From Serpula lacrymans var. lacrymans S7.9 (lineage: Eukaryota; Basidiomycota; Agaricomycetes; Boletales; Serpulaceae): a stretch of DNA of 64,000 nucleotides. Both the position numbers and the translations under genes were made by a program. Below, in pieces: positions 1 to 10,582 of this stretch; positions within the stretch are counted from its first letter, which is position 1; every line of letters begins with the position of its first letter. The stretch spans positions 2,304,897 to 2,368,896 of the forward strand of contig NW_006763292.1 of assembly GCF_000218685.1 (NCBI RefSeq), written 5' to 3'. The notes under the pieces were generated by a model, which saw only the letters and a program-made list of their open reading frames with translations, was not told the DNA's origin and did not search any database.

Positions 1-590
1 CCCATAAACAAGTTCCGTGGAATCTGGGAGGATTGTGTGTTAGTTTGTTTTTGTGTGTGGTTTTCTAACAACAGTTCTCATCATCGACAGTGTATCCCAA
101 ACGTGGCAGTTTTGTCCATTCTAGTCAAATCCAGAGTATCAAAACTAAACATCTTGCAGTGAGACTCAGACTTGGGATATTATCAAGGACTAGTTCCACC
201 GAGTGCTACCGTGACAGCCAGCCAAACCCCAAACTTGATAACTTGGGACTCTGAGAGGTCCGGCATCAGATATGGCATATTTTGTAATATGTGGTTTAAA
301 GCTTATGCTGATGTATGTATTTATATGGGACTTACCAACTTGCATCTAACAGCTCAGTATCACTTTGAGCACTACCGTGCATTGGCATACTCAGATTTTA
401 CCCCTTCAGCCAGTTCACTACCAGCATTGTCTGATTAGCGCAATATAATGTCTGATGGGGAAAGTGAAGTGGATCAGCCAAGCCCTTGCAGATCTCAGAT
501 AAACACTACCCAAAAACGCAATAGACAACCAAACACATTGGAATTGGCTCCTCAAAAAAAATTGTGCATAAATCATTTGGACATGTATAC
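1..590. other. Left edge, no supported gene
   Basis: AT-rich sequence with only short open frames, none with a recognisable motif. An 88-codon plus-strand frame at 172-438 has no family signature and no splice context, so I do not call it. The right-hand end leads into the DUF6698-like relic, and part of its first exon may start a little before 590. Confidence 0.4.
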
Positions 591-599
591 CTAAGTTCT

Positions 600-1506
600 C
601 ACCTTCTTTCACTTCAGCGCTACACAGGATCCTCTGATCCACCATGGACATCATTTTGGGAGGACAATACATGCATTTTGTAATGTGCAAAGCCTTCTTG
701 AAAATGCCATTGAAAGAATGGCATCAGATGAACCTGACAACAGCTTACCTGCAGAGTAAGTCACAGTTATTGAACTCAGCCTTTTGAACTGATTCACATT
801 AATGTTGTAGGGACAGGGCGAAGCAACATATATTCAAGGGCAGAGCAACATATATTCAAGGAATTATTGAAGCTTGTCCCAAGCTTGGAGAGGCATCTCA
901 TGGGTCCAGAAACTACAGAAGAAGACATAATAATGGTTGCAGATATGGTACATCTTATCCTATCTAAAACAACAATTACACCATTATATATCTTCACAGA
1001 TCCAGAAAGGTGCAAATGGGGCCAGATCTGACAATACTAAGAGTCTCAAATCCGCTGTAATTGACTGGATTACTCCCAGAGGACAGACTCTTTCTCCTCA
1101 CATATATTGCAACGTCAAAGCAAATTGAGGTTTCAATCATAAATGCACCGGCTTTCTTCTTTGTCCTGCTGGGTTGACTTGGTCCAACAAGAAGTAAGTA
1201 GATATGTTCTATTGATAGGCTGGCCATTCTTACAAAGCTTCTAGCGTCAAAACTAAATTAATAACTGGGCAAATCCAAGTTCTGGGCAATCAGTGGCCTA
1301 TTCTGTTATACACAAATTACTCATATGATGCAAAAGAACTCTGGAATGGCTTGCTCAGAAGCGGTCTTCTTGTCAATGTGAACCGATGCATATAATCTAC
1401 TATGACCTATACTAATTATAACAAAATTACACAGGCTTTTAAACACATTTTCACGTCACCAAGTTCTGTGGATCAAGAACTGAAAGCTATGCGCTCCAGT
1501 GTAAGT
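600..1506 (+). pseudogene. DUF6698-type gene relic, interrupted and truncated
   Basis: Joining plus-strand pieces gives the order typical of the agaricomycete DUF6698 family, whose function is unknown. A segment with HGRHFGRTIHAFCNVQ lies near 640-690. A segment ending SLERHLMGPETTEED lies near 860-930. GANGARSDNTKSLKSAVIDW lies at 1012-1071, GFNHKCTGFLLCPAGL near 1129-1176, QWPILLYTNYSYDA near 1294-1335 and FKHIFTSPSSVDQE near 1440-1481. The first four joins have plausible GT-AG introns. The copy is dead: an in-frame TGA at about 1126-1128 replaces an expected residue before GFNHKC (compatible with CGA to TGA), a ~22-base tandem duplication near 822-861 shifts the frame, and the conserved C-terminus after KAMRSS is missing. 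Such genes are often multicopy in mushroom genomes. The family call rests on memory of the motif set. Confidence 0.65.
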
Positions 1507-2400
1507 TGCTAAAGGCGTCTGGGAGAGAACTGAGTATAGTCTTTACGTCCAAACACCTATGCGTTGTTCAACCCGCAGGGATCAACCAAGGGATTCAGAA
1601 GAAAGTGCTGAAGACTACAATAGAGTGGGTCCGCAGGTTCGCAAATAAGTCCGCAGGTCAGTTTTCAGAGTCTGCACTTTTAAGTCTAAACGGAGCGGAT
1701 ACGTCACAGCAAGTTGTGATCTTGCTGGAAAGGCAATAATACGAATGTGGGGGTGATAATATGAGCTGAGGATGAATATAGAGTGGAGAATACAACACTG
1801 GAATGACTCCTGAGAGTCCGCGTTTTGGGGTCTATACGAGCAGAGCGTCACAACAAGCTCGGCACTTTGTTGGAAATCTTGGTAAATATGGCTGTGGGAC
1901 GTCTACAACAATTCTGAAGCGACTATGGCGACTTATTCAGACGAATTCTGAGTATATGGGGGATCAAAAAGAGGGATTTCTTTCCTTTTGGAAGTACAGT
2001 TTTATAGCAGTACCAAAAAGGAAATAGCAGAAATAGCGTAAAACATATGAGAACCAATGGGAGAAATGAAGGATAAACATTAGAAAGTGTCCATATGAAA
2101 ATGTAAGAAAAAGCGGGTTATATCCTGCTAGTCCGATGTCCAGACAGTTCCATACCATGAGGGACAACTCCTATATTCCATAAAAGGAAAGGGGTAGTTG
2201 ATCCATGGACAGTCATAATGCTCTGGCATGTGGAGTCTTGCACGTGCATGGAGTGTTGAGTTAGCTCCTCGTCCGACGGGTCCGAAGTCCGAAAAGTGCG
2301 GACCCTATATGTCCGCAAATGCGGACTCTATGTATGCGCAAACATGGACTCTGCAGACTGTTGCGTATTGATGCATGGTTTGTTGTAGAACTGGATTGAT
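1507..2400. other. Non-coding stretch rich in TCCGCA/TGCGGA motifs
   Basis: No credible gene. The sequence repeatedly uses TCCGCA and its complement: near 1629-1660, near 1810, and in a cluster at 2270-2360. The cluster includes a perfect 16-base palindrome GTCCGCAAATGCGGAC near 2310-2325 that could form a hairpin. This looks like remains of a repeat, but no terminal repeat could be paired inside the window. Confidence 0.35.
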
Positions 2401-3268
2401 ATGTTGGGAAATAAAGGGATTACTGTGCTGGCATCTAAGTCAACTCTACACCGGGAACACGTGTATACACGGCATGCGTTCAGTCAGCAAGGCTTTGATT
2501 GCTTATGTTGTAACTTTGCTCTAACTTCAACGCAAGTTTTCTCCCGCACCAATCTAGTCACCAATTCTGAATGGTTCTACAATAGCATTCTTACCTTGTT
2601 TGAAGATCCTAAAGAGAAGGAAGAGGTCAATCAATTATTGGTGCGGTGGAACAGGTGCATACTAATATATTTATCTTATGAGTTTTGCTTGAGTTGTAAC
2701 AACCAAGAGTTTGTTACTCTGGCGCACAACTCAGACAAGCTATAGAGAGGATGATGAGGGAGTGGTTATCCTTTAGGCTTCAACAAGTTGGTTGTGAGGA
2801 TACAACAGGAGGACTCACTGAGGAGTCTCCTTGATCTATTAGGGTATATATACTACTACAGTGTTGTTTGTACATGTGTACTATACAGTTGATGGAGGCA
2901 GTGGCTGATGATGTCAAGGGGCACAGCCCATGTGACCAGCTCTACTGCGTGAGAGAGTTGTATCTAAAAATAAGGAAAAGGCAGTGTAGCGCAAGAAAGA
3001 GGAGTTTGAACAAAGGGGAAAGTGCCACATGTCACAGTGTGTGAAAACTACAGAAAAAGGTTAAAGAGGAGAATGAAAATTCAAGGTCCGAAAATTGTGT
3101 ATTGCAACATGAGTTACTCAAACTGTTCCTTAGACAAGTGTTCCCAATTTATGCAACTCCTGAACGTTTACCATCCAAGAACAGTGCATTGACAAAGATT
3201 AAAGAAAGATGGGAGGCTTTGAAGAGGTCTCAGAATGGAGAGGGTTCCCGTACTGTATCTGATTGATT
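2401..3268 (+). pseudogene. Degraded gene remnant of unknown family
   Basis: Two protein-like pieces lie on the plus strand. At 2401-2745 a frame contains SEWFYNSILTLFEDPKEKEE followed by VNQLLVRWNR and then a likely splice donor; this acidic then Trp-Asn-Arg pattern looks like conserved coding sequence. At 3045-3268 an open frame without a start codon has a charged, coiled-coil-like stretch and then LKLFLRQVFPIYATPERLPS, ending at TGA 3266-3268. Between them, frames are broken and a TAG interrupts a Lys/Glu-rich piece near 2985. I cannot name the family. Proximity to the DUF6698 relic suggests a common repeat-rich block, but the two need not be one gene. Confidence 0.4.
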
Positions 3269-3660
3269 TGCATGTCCAAGTCTGCTTGTATGATTTATAT
3301 TTGATAATTACATCAGTTGTGCTATGGTTTCTCATCAAATGTGTATACTAAGATTGCTATTGAAAGTGTAAATCTTTCGTGACACACAGATTGTGCGACT
3401 ACATATTGGCTCCACCGAGACCAGCCTGATATTCACTCAACAATAAAATATTTCTGACTCAAAACTACAATTAACCTTATTATAGGCATCAGTTCTCTTA
3501 GGCATAAACTCTCTTGTAGATTACAAGGGTAGACAAACATTAGATAAATCATATTGTATTTTTCAAATCACAAGAGGCTGTTAAAAAGTTGCCAGAAATA
3601 CTTACTTGCAAAGACTTATAAACTTCCCCATACAATACAAAGATGACCTATGCAAACATT
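3269..3660. other. AT-rich spacer, nothing recognised
   Basis: AT-rich intergenic sequence between the relic gene and the left inverted arm. No coding or structural signal seen. Confidence 0.4.
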
Positions 3661-3962
3661 GTGGGGATTAACTTATAATAGCTAGACTTGCAGTGTAATT
3701 TTACAGTGATTTTTTTGTAAAAATATATCAATTATATCTAACAAAAATATGAAGCAAAATTTTAAAATATAATCCCTAATATCACTTGCCTGTCCTCACA
3801 GCTTTGAGTCTGGAATTGTCACGTGTGACATAATTCCTTGTGTGACTATTTTCCTGAAATTTGATTGAATCCTGCCAGCTGAGTTGCTCCGAATCTTATC
3901 TAAATGTTTGTTGCCATTACACCATCATCATGGTGCCCAGTGAAAAGTTGCAATCTAGAAAT
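3661..3962. repeat. Left arm of ~300-base inverted repeat
   Basis: The reverse complement of this stretch aligns almost continuously with 10583-10892. Shared blocks include ATAATAGCTAGACTTGCAG, TAATCCCTAATATCA versus TGATATTAGGGATTA, CTGTCCTCACAGCTTTGAGT and GTTGCCATTACACCATCATC. By eye the arms are roughly 90% identical with a few small gaps. The outer end reads CATTGTGGGGAT here and, on the complementary strand of the right arm, CACTGTGGGGAT. The arms bracket the copia element, so this is probably a foldback-type or MITE-derived DNA element. No target-site duplication could be recognised. Confidence 0.85.
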
Positions 3963-4691
3963 ATGGCAAAAGCTTGAAATAGAAGTAAACATGTAAATAT
4001 ATAGACAAATGACAACATATCACGGAAATCAGTGATTAAGTGACTCATTGGCATGTAAGGAATGTTGCATAAGATCCATAATCAAGATTAGTGTTGCACA
4101 TAATATATTTATTGTTGCTTTCTTGCTTACTTGCATATTTTCACAGACTCAAACAGATATTTGGAGTATCAGTAAGATGAATTCAGCAAAATAGACAGCA
4201 AAAATCAGTCACAGTAAGTGTGGATTAATATAGTAATCATTAGCTATATGTGTTATCATACCAGTATACTGTCATATATACCACCAATGGTTCTACCATC
4301 ACCCTGTTCTCTACAATCACCTCAAATCTTCACATTGAATCCCTCATCCCAGCTTTAATAGTTCCCAATTGCCAAACCACAAGCAGCTGCGGTGAGGTGT
4401 CCTCACATACACCACTGGTACCAATTATTCACCCACCACTGAAACCACCTAGCAAATGAATAGTGCCAACACATTTAAAGGCTTTCATACCAATATCAAC
4501 TTTTGATCCCCCCAGCAATTATTTCTAATCAATTTTTACAGAAATTTCTGTGCTATCAAATGGTGTGCAAACAATCCAGCTTAATAGCACCAGTGACAAT
4601 TCATGCAGTATTGGAACAAATTGGCGGTGTACAGAAAACAGGTTTGTTTGTTCTCTCTCTAGCCTAATATTGTTCTGATTTTATTCCAGGT
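3963..4691. other. Spacer between inverted arm and copia LTR
   Basis: AT-rich, no convincing gene. A 69-codon frame at 4250-4459 is Thr/Ser/Pro rich without a motif. If the copia element inserted into a foldback element, this and 10503-10582 would be the two halves of its interior (~810 bases together). Confidence 0.35.
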
Positions 4692-4921
4692 TAATAAAAC
4701 TAAGTGAAACTCAGTCGCTGCCCGAGAGGCTATAGAAACGACTTTATTATTTACCTAAGTGAAACTACAATAGATGTTAGTTTGAGATGATCTCTAATAA
4801 ATGTAATGTAACATACCTCAGCTGCTGCCCGAGAGGCTATAGAAACGACTGAGGTATTCCTATACTAAACCCCCTACTACTTATAGTCGGAGGTGCTACT
4901 CGCTACAGTATAATGACTCCT
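4692..4921 (-). repeat. 3' LTR of the copia element
   Basis: Left copy of the direct repeat; it lies downstream of pol on the minus strand. Inside it, the motif GCCCGAGAGGCTATAGAAAC occurs twice (near 4719-4738 and 4827-4846), each flanked by CTCAG-type sequence, and TAAGTGAAACT occurs near both halves. The repeat is therefore internally duplicated. Confidence 0.85.
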
Positions 4922-4954
4922 AGGAGTACAATTGTGCTCCTAGGAGAACAATGG

Positions 4955-7900
4955 TTACTCCATGGAGTGGTGGCTATGCTCCATGGAGAACAATGGCTGC
5001 TTTGGCAGAGACCAGGTGTATCTGGTTTTGTCACTCCCACTCGAGTGCAACCGTAGTCCCATAGCTTTAGAGAATTTCCAGTGTTTTTCATGAGTGAGGG
5101 GTTTAGTGAGAATGTCTGCAACCATATCTCCTGTAGGAACCTATCTGATTACTGCCTCTCCCTTTGATACTAAGTCATCTCGGATAAAATGATATTTCCG
5201 TTGAATGTGTTTTGTGCGAGCACAGAACTGTGGATCTCGTGTAAGAATGATAGCTGCTTGATTGTCACAGTGCAATGTTGTAGGTCCATTTTGAGCATGT
5301 CCAATTTCTTCAAAAAATGTCTGAAGCCATGCAAGGTGTTGTCCAGTATTGCTCAATCCAATGTACTCTGACTCCGTGGAGGATAAAGCAACCATGCTTT
5401 GTCTTTTGCTTGTCCAGGAGATTGCTCCTCGGATAGTGATAAAAACAAACCCTGATGTTGATCGAGACGTGTCTGGGTCTCCAGACCAATCTGCATCTGA
5501 ATATCCATAGAAATCCATGTCCATGGAGACATCTGTGCCATCATATTGTAGTTCCATATCCCTGGTTGCTTTCAGATATCGGAGGACACATTTTGCAGCT
5601 TCCCAGTGATGGCTCCTTGGAGCTGAGCTATGCCTGCTTAGTATTCCAACAACGTAGGCAATGTCTGGGCGGGTTCCGAGCATAGCATACATGAGGGAGC
5701 CTACAATTGAGAGGTATGACACTTGACACCCTTCAATATGCATCTCGTGTTGCACAATATTTTCCCCTGGAGCATTTGCAAGGAGTTTTGATCCATGGGC
5801 TATTGGTGTCCATACTGGTTTGCAGTTCTTCATTCCAGTATGCTCCAGGACTGTGTCAATGTATTGGCGTTGCAATAGGGATATTGTTTTGTTTGAACGA
5901 TCACATTGGATTTCTATTCCGAGGATGTATTTTGCTTCTCCAAGGTCCCACATTTTGAATATGGATTCAAGTTTGGCTTTTGTGATATCCATGAATTTTC
6001 GGGATGAAGCTCCTAGGAGGAGGTCATCTACATAGACAACAACAAAGCATATTTGTTTGTTGTCCCGGAATACATAGAGACATGTTTCTGCATTTAGTCT
6101 TGTGAAACCGAGCTCCTGGAGCTTGCGATCAAAAGTTTTGTTCCATGTACGACCAGCTTGTTTTAACGCGTAGATGGATTTTTTCAATCTCCAGCAGTAT
6201 CCAGGTTGGATAGGAACACCCCCTGGAGGAAGCATGTACAGTTCTTCTTCAAGTTCTCCATTGAGATAAGCTGTGGATACGTCCATTTGATCAAGTTCTA
6301 GGTCATACTTTGCTGCCAGGGCTAGAATAATTCGGATTGACTCTAAGTTTGCAACCGGAGCAAAAACCTCCTAGTAATCAATCCCCTCCCTTTGAGTAAA
6401 ACCTCGTGCAACAATCCGGAGTTTGTATCTCTCAATGTTTCCGTTTTGATCAAACTTGATCTGGAACACAGGTTTTGATGTGATGGGTTTTACTCCCTTT
6501 GGAAGTGGAACAGTGTCATATACTGCATTAGTATTGAGACTTAGGAGTTCCTCCTCCAAGGCAGACTTCCATAATTCTCCATCTGGACATGATAAGGCTT
6601 CCTTTAGTGTCCTTGGAAGGTCTGTGTTAGATGGACCGGTACTTGCTATTCCAGAAAAGAATGTCTCCTCTGTATCAGATGTTTTTTCATGAACCTTAGA
6701 AGTGTTAGGTTTCTCCATGGAGTTGTCATGCTGCTCTTTTCGAGACTGTTCCTCATCTAGAGTCCTTTGATAATCTCGGTTTTTGTCTGCAGGACGGGTC
6801 TGGCGACTGCTTTTGCGTACTCCTAGGACTTCAGCAGGCATAACTGCTCTTTTAGGAACTTGTGCAGGTACTCCAGGGAGTAGACACATTTGTGTGTGTG
6901 TTGCCCCACTCACTCCTGAAGGTGTTGAATCACTCCTCGGAGGCGTTGGATGCCTTCCAGAAGCTGATCCAATGGACAGGCTGTTTAGCTGTATCCGGAC
7001 TTTTTCCACATCAGCTGGCTGTATGTTGAGGGGCTGTCCTCCCACTGACTGTGACTCTAATTTGGCTTTCCGTTCTGAAGATGGCCAGTGTTCAGGTCTT
7101 GGTTGTAGAGACTGTTGTGGAGGGTGTCTTAGCTGATCAGGTGCTCTCACTGCTCTCAGAACATCTTCACGGAGGTATTGCCCCACTGCTCTCGGAACAT
7201 CGTCATGCTGATATGGTTCCATTTGCAATTTATTTGGATCTCGGATCTGAGGGTCAGGATCATCCTCCTCCAGTGTATTTTGGTCTGGATAGTGAGCATT
7301 CTCTGGAATGAGTCCCTCCCACTGATCTGTGCTAGTTTCTGTGTTCCAGGGAGCAGTGTCATCCTTTTGTACCTTTTTGGATTCATTGAATATGACATGC
7401 CGACTGGAAAACACAGTTCGTTTTTCAGTGTCTAGGAGTTTATAGGCTTGCTTTCCATGTGTGTAGCCAATCATTATGGCTTTGTGCCCCTTGGAGTAAA
7501 ACTTCCCTTGCCTTTTGTCTTTCGGAATCAAGGCATATGCTTGGCATCCGAAAGGGCGAAACAAAGTTGGATCAACTCTCCTTTTAAACAGTATTTCATA
7601 TGGGGTCTTTCCATGGAGTCCTGATGCTGGGCTGCGTGCTGTGATATATGCAGCTGTTTGCATAGCATCTACCCAAAATGACTTTGGGAGCTTGGAATCA
7701 TGGAGCATAGTGGTTGCTAATGTAGCCAATGTCTGATTCATGTGTTCTGCAATGCCATTTTGTTCCGGAGTATCTGCAGCTGTAGTTTCTTGGATGACAC
7801 CATCTCCTCGGAGTTGATTTTTGAATGCATTGCCAGTATATTCTCCTCCCCCATCGCTCCGGAGGAATTCTGTGTATAGTGGAGTGAAGTTTTCTTCTCC

Positions 7901-9569
7901 CAAATGAGTCCGGAAGAATGTTTGGACATCTTCTTTCCATTGCTTGTATCGTTCCAGTGCTTTACTCTTATGTTTCAGGAAATATATCCATGGAAATTTG
8001 GAGAAATCATCTACAATGATAATCCAGTACCGGAAACCCTCCCTGGAAGTTGGTTTGATTGGTCCTCCAACATCTGTGTGCACAATTTGTATGGGGCGCT
8101 TGGCTCAGTTTCCTCCAGTGGACATGAAAGGTAATTTCTTCATCTTTCCTAAAGCACAAGGTTCACAGAACTTCGGGGTTCCAGTAAGGGTGTCTATGTC
8201 CTGGAGCTGTCTTTTTGTAACCATTTATTGCAAGCGGTCCATTCCAATGTGTCCCATTCTCCTGTGCAATAAATTTACATCTACTGCTGCAAAAGCTGAC
8301 TCCGGGTTGATTTCGGGTTTTGCTTGGATGTGATAAAGTCCTTGCTTGTGTAACGCAGTGAGGATAAGTTCCTCCTTTTTCCGAACTTCACAAGCATTTG
8401 ACCCTGCTGGAAAAAGTGTTGATAACCCCATTTTGGACAATTTGTGGATAGAGACGAGTGCTAACGTGAAGTTTGGCACAAGTAAGACATTTGACAGTGC
8501 AATATTGTAGTCCTTTTTGCCAACAGTTGCTTGTAGGATTACTGTTCCAATGCCAATGGCATTTACAGAGGATTCATCCCCAAAACTGATTGTCCTCAGA
8601 GGATGCAGAACATGGTATGTTCCTGGCTCAAACCAGGAGCGGTGAGGGACCATGTGGGATGTTTCTCCGGAGTCAATAATAATTGTTGTTTTGGTCTTAT
8701 TGGGTTCCGACACAAGGTAAGCTTGAATGCGTTTAGCAAGGGGCTTGGAAATATGTACATGTTCCAATGCAATATGACTCTGTTCCTCCTCGGAGTCAGA
8801 TCCAGATGATTGCTCTGCCATATTTGCCTTTTCCTTCTCTTTTCCTTTATCCTTGTTCAGCTGACTAAAGTGTTCGACACTCCGAGGTGTTGCGTGATTT
8901 GGCTTTGTGGAAGTCACACCATTTCTCCTCGGATTTGAGTGCTGATTCGGAACCTCCAGGGGCCTTCCCTGACTGTTGTGCAACTTCTGCAGTGATCCAG
9001 ATCTCAACTGCATCAAAGATAAGTTTATTTTCTTCAATCGTGTTGATTACTGATGACTGAAATATTTGCCATTCAGGAGTGCATGGGAGAGATTGGAGAA
9101 GAGCAAAAGCCATGAGTTTGGTATCAACTCCTAGTTTCATTCCGGAGAGGTGTGAATCTATTGTCCGGATTTTTGCAATGTGGTCCTGGATAGGTGATGT
9201 CCCATCCCAGGACAATTTGGTGAGTTGCTGGAATGAATAAAAGGCCGAGGCAATGTTGGACGTTTGATGGGATGAGACAATTTTATCAAATAACTCCTTG
9301 GAGCTGGTGAGGTCTCCAGTCCTCATTAGGAGGGCATCAGAGATGTGGTCCTGGATGATTCCATGTGCCTTCTCATCCTTAAGTATCCAGGTGATCTCAG
9401 GATCCTCCGAGGAGGTAGGTTTTCCTGGTGAGGGCTTAAGCTCCTCTCCAGTAACAACCCGGAGAACTTTTTCCCGACGTAGCTTTGAGATGATCCGGAG
9501 TTTCCATATCTGAAAATTGTTGGGTCCAGTGAGAACTGGACATGCGGATGTATCGCGTACTGTGGTCAT
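4955..9569 (-). pseudogene. Copia gag-pol polyprotein gene with stops and frameshift
   Basis: Gag starts at ATG 9569 (LTGPNNFQIWK) and has a degraded zinc-knuckle-like region before 8865. The pol frame begins across a one-base frame change near 8870. Signatures: protease IIDSGETSHM (~8670-8700); integrase HHCC zinc region (HRRMGH, then CEPC), with catalytic pieces HTDVGGP, SDGGGEY and PEQNGIAE (~7730-8085); reverse transcriptase with MDVSTAYLNG and YVDDLLLGAS (~6010-6286); RNase H DADWSGDPDTSRSTSGF and STESEYIGLS (~5340-5480). In one frame lie stops TAA 8225-8227, TGA 8105-8107, TAG 6371-6373 and TAG 5141-5143; after the last, coding-like sequence (PTGDMVADILTKPL) continues to TAA 4955-4957. 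Catalytic motifs look intact, so decay is recent. Readthrough is conceivable for one stop but not for five lesions. Confidence 0.9.
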
Positions 9570-9804
9570 GGTTCCAAGGTTGCCGTTTCAAATAAGAATT
9601 ATTTCCTGTGTAGCTTTTGTGCACCATGTGAGGAATCGATTTTTCTTATCGCATTCCCGTCATGTCGTGGTTAGCAGACTCAATCCCCGTCACTCCTCTT
9701 GCCCTTGGACTAGAGATTACAGCAGGTGTCTTATTACTTTTATCCTTTTTCTTCTTATTCTCTATTCACACTCACATCTTATCATACCTACGACGAGGTA
9801 GACT

Positions 9805-10257
9805 TGTTGTCGACCCTCGAGAAGATATCCAGATGACATAGCCACAATCCAGTGCTATGTCTGGGAATACTTCGGAGTAATATTGATAAGCGAAGAAAGT
9901 TGTGAGTCAGCACCTTCTCATGGGCTTACTGATACAGCCAATCACACATCCCTTACCAATACGTTTTCTCATACGATTAGTAAATACGATAGATCAGACC
10001 ACTTTCTCCTTTTATTTCTATTGGTTAGCTGACTGGTCAGACCACTTTCTCAAGTTCTTCCCTTTCTCGGTCTGACCATCGCCATTCACTATATAAAGAG
10101 ATACATACTCGATGTACTGTTCTTTAGTTCAATATTAGTTTGGATTTGCACTTATACCGATACTCTTCATCCTCATACCCTGATTCACCGCCTTCCAGCA
10201 AGGACTTGACCAGGCATTGTGCTTTGTTATATAGCTTCGTATTTGTTGCCTGACACA
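9805..10257 (+). repeat. LTR-like block inside the copia leader, opposite strand
   Basis: Between gag and the primer-binding site is a ~450-base block that starts TGTTGTCGACC and ends GCCTGACACA, so it has TG...CA ends with partial terminal complementarity. On the plus strand it carries a good TATA box (CACTATATAAAGAG near 10087-10100) followed by a pyrimidine-rich start region and a TTGTTATATAGC segment, as expected for an LTR promoter. That is opposite to the copia coding strand. It could be a solo LTR nested in the leader. No flanking duplication was found (AGACT versus CCAGG), so it could instead be part of the copia leader. Confidence 0.4.
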
Positions 10258-10260
10258 CCA

Positions 10261-10272
10261 GGGCTGATAACC
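10261..10272 (-). other. Primer binding site of the copia element
   Basis: Immediately inside the right LTR the minus strand reads GGTTATCAGCCC. Copia elements of Drosophila prime from an internal half-tRNA cut at the anticodon loop, with a site of the form GGTTATGGGCCC. The sequence here is similar (complement GGGCTGATAACC, anticodon-stem-loop-like), so a half-tRNA primer is likely. The exact tRNA is not established. Confidence 0.5.
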
Positions 10273-10502
10273 TAATAAAACTAAGTGAAACTCAGCCGCT
10301 GCCTGAGAGGCTATAGAAACGACTTTATTATTTACCTAAGTGAAACTACAATAGATGTTAGTTTAAGGTGATCTCTAATAAATGTAATGTAACATACCTC
10401 AGCCGCTGCCCGAGAGGCTATAGAAACGACTGAGGTATTCCTATACTAAACCCCCTACTACTTATAGTCGGAGGTGCTACTCGCTACAGTATAATGACTC
10501 CT
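10273..10502 (-). repeat. 5' LTR of the copia element
   Basis: Right copy of the direct repeat and promoter-proximal LTR for the minus-strand gag-pol. It differs from the 4692-4921 copy at only a few bases (for example CAGCCGCTGCCTGAG versus CAGTCGCTGCCCGAG, and TTTAAGGTG versus TTTGAGATG). It carries the same doubled internal motif. Confidence 0.85.
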
Positions 10503-10582
10503 TGGAGATTTGGCTTACTCAAATGTTTCTGATCTTTGATGATTTTTACAGATATTCTTATCAATTTCTATATATTTCAAGG

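Larger units (their letters stand above)
4692..10502 (-). mobile_element. Ty1/copia LTR retrotransposon, multiply inactivated
   Basis: Near-identical direct repeats of ~230 bases at 4692-4921 and 10273-10502 bound a minus-strand gag-pol region. The domain order is gag, protease, integrase, reverse transcriptase, RNase H, which defines Ty1/copia (integrase before RT). A primer-binding-site-like sequence lies directly inside the right LTR. The LTRs differ at only a few positions by eye, which points to fairly recent insertion, yet the coding frame has four in-frame stops and one frame change, so the copy is non-autonomous. The LTR ends as I can define them lack obvious TG...CA termini and no target-site duplication was found, so boundaries may be off by some bases. 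Confidence 0.9.

Noticed and set aside
172..438. 88-codon plus-strand frame near the left edge
   Set aside because: No family motif, no splice context and typical of random open frames in AT-rich DNA.
6371..6373. Possible programmed stop readthrough in copia pol
   Set aside because: Four stops of three kinds plus a frame change are present; recoding one would not restore the polyprotein, so decay is simpler.
9598..9720. tRNA-like strings (GGTTAGCA, GAATCGATT) in the copia leader
   Set aside because: They do not fold into a complete cloverleaf with consistent acceptor and T arms, so no tRNA is called.
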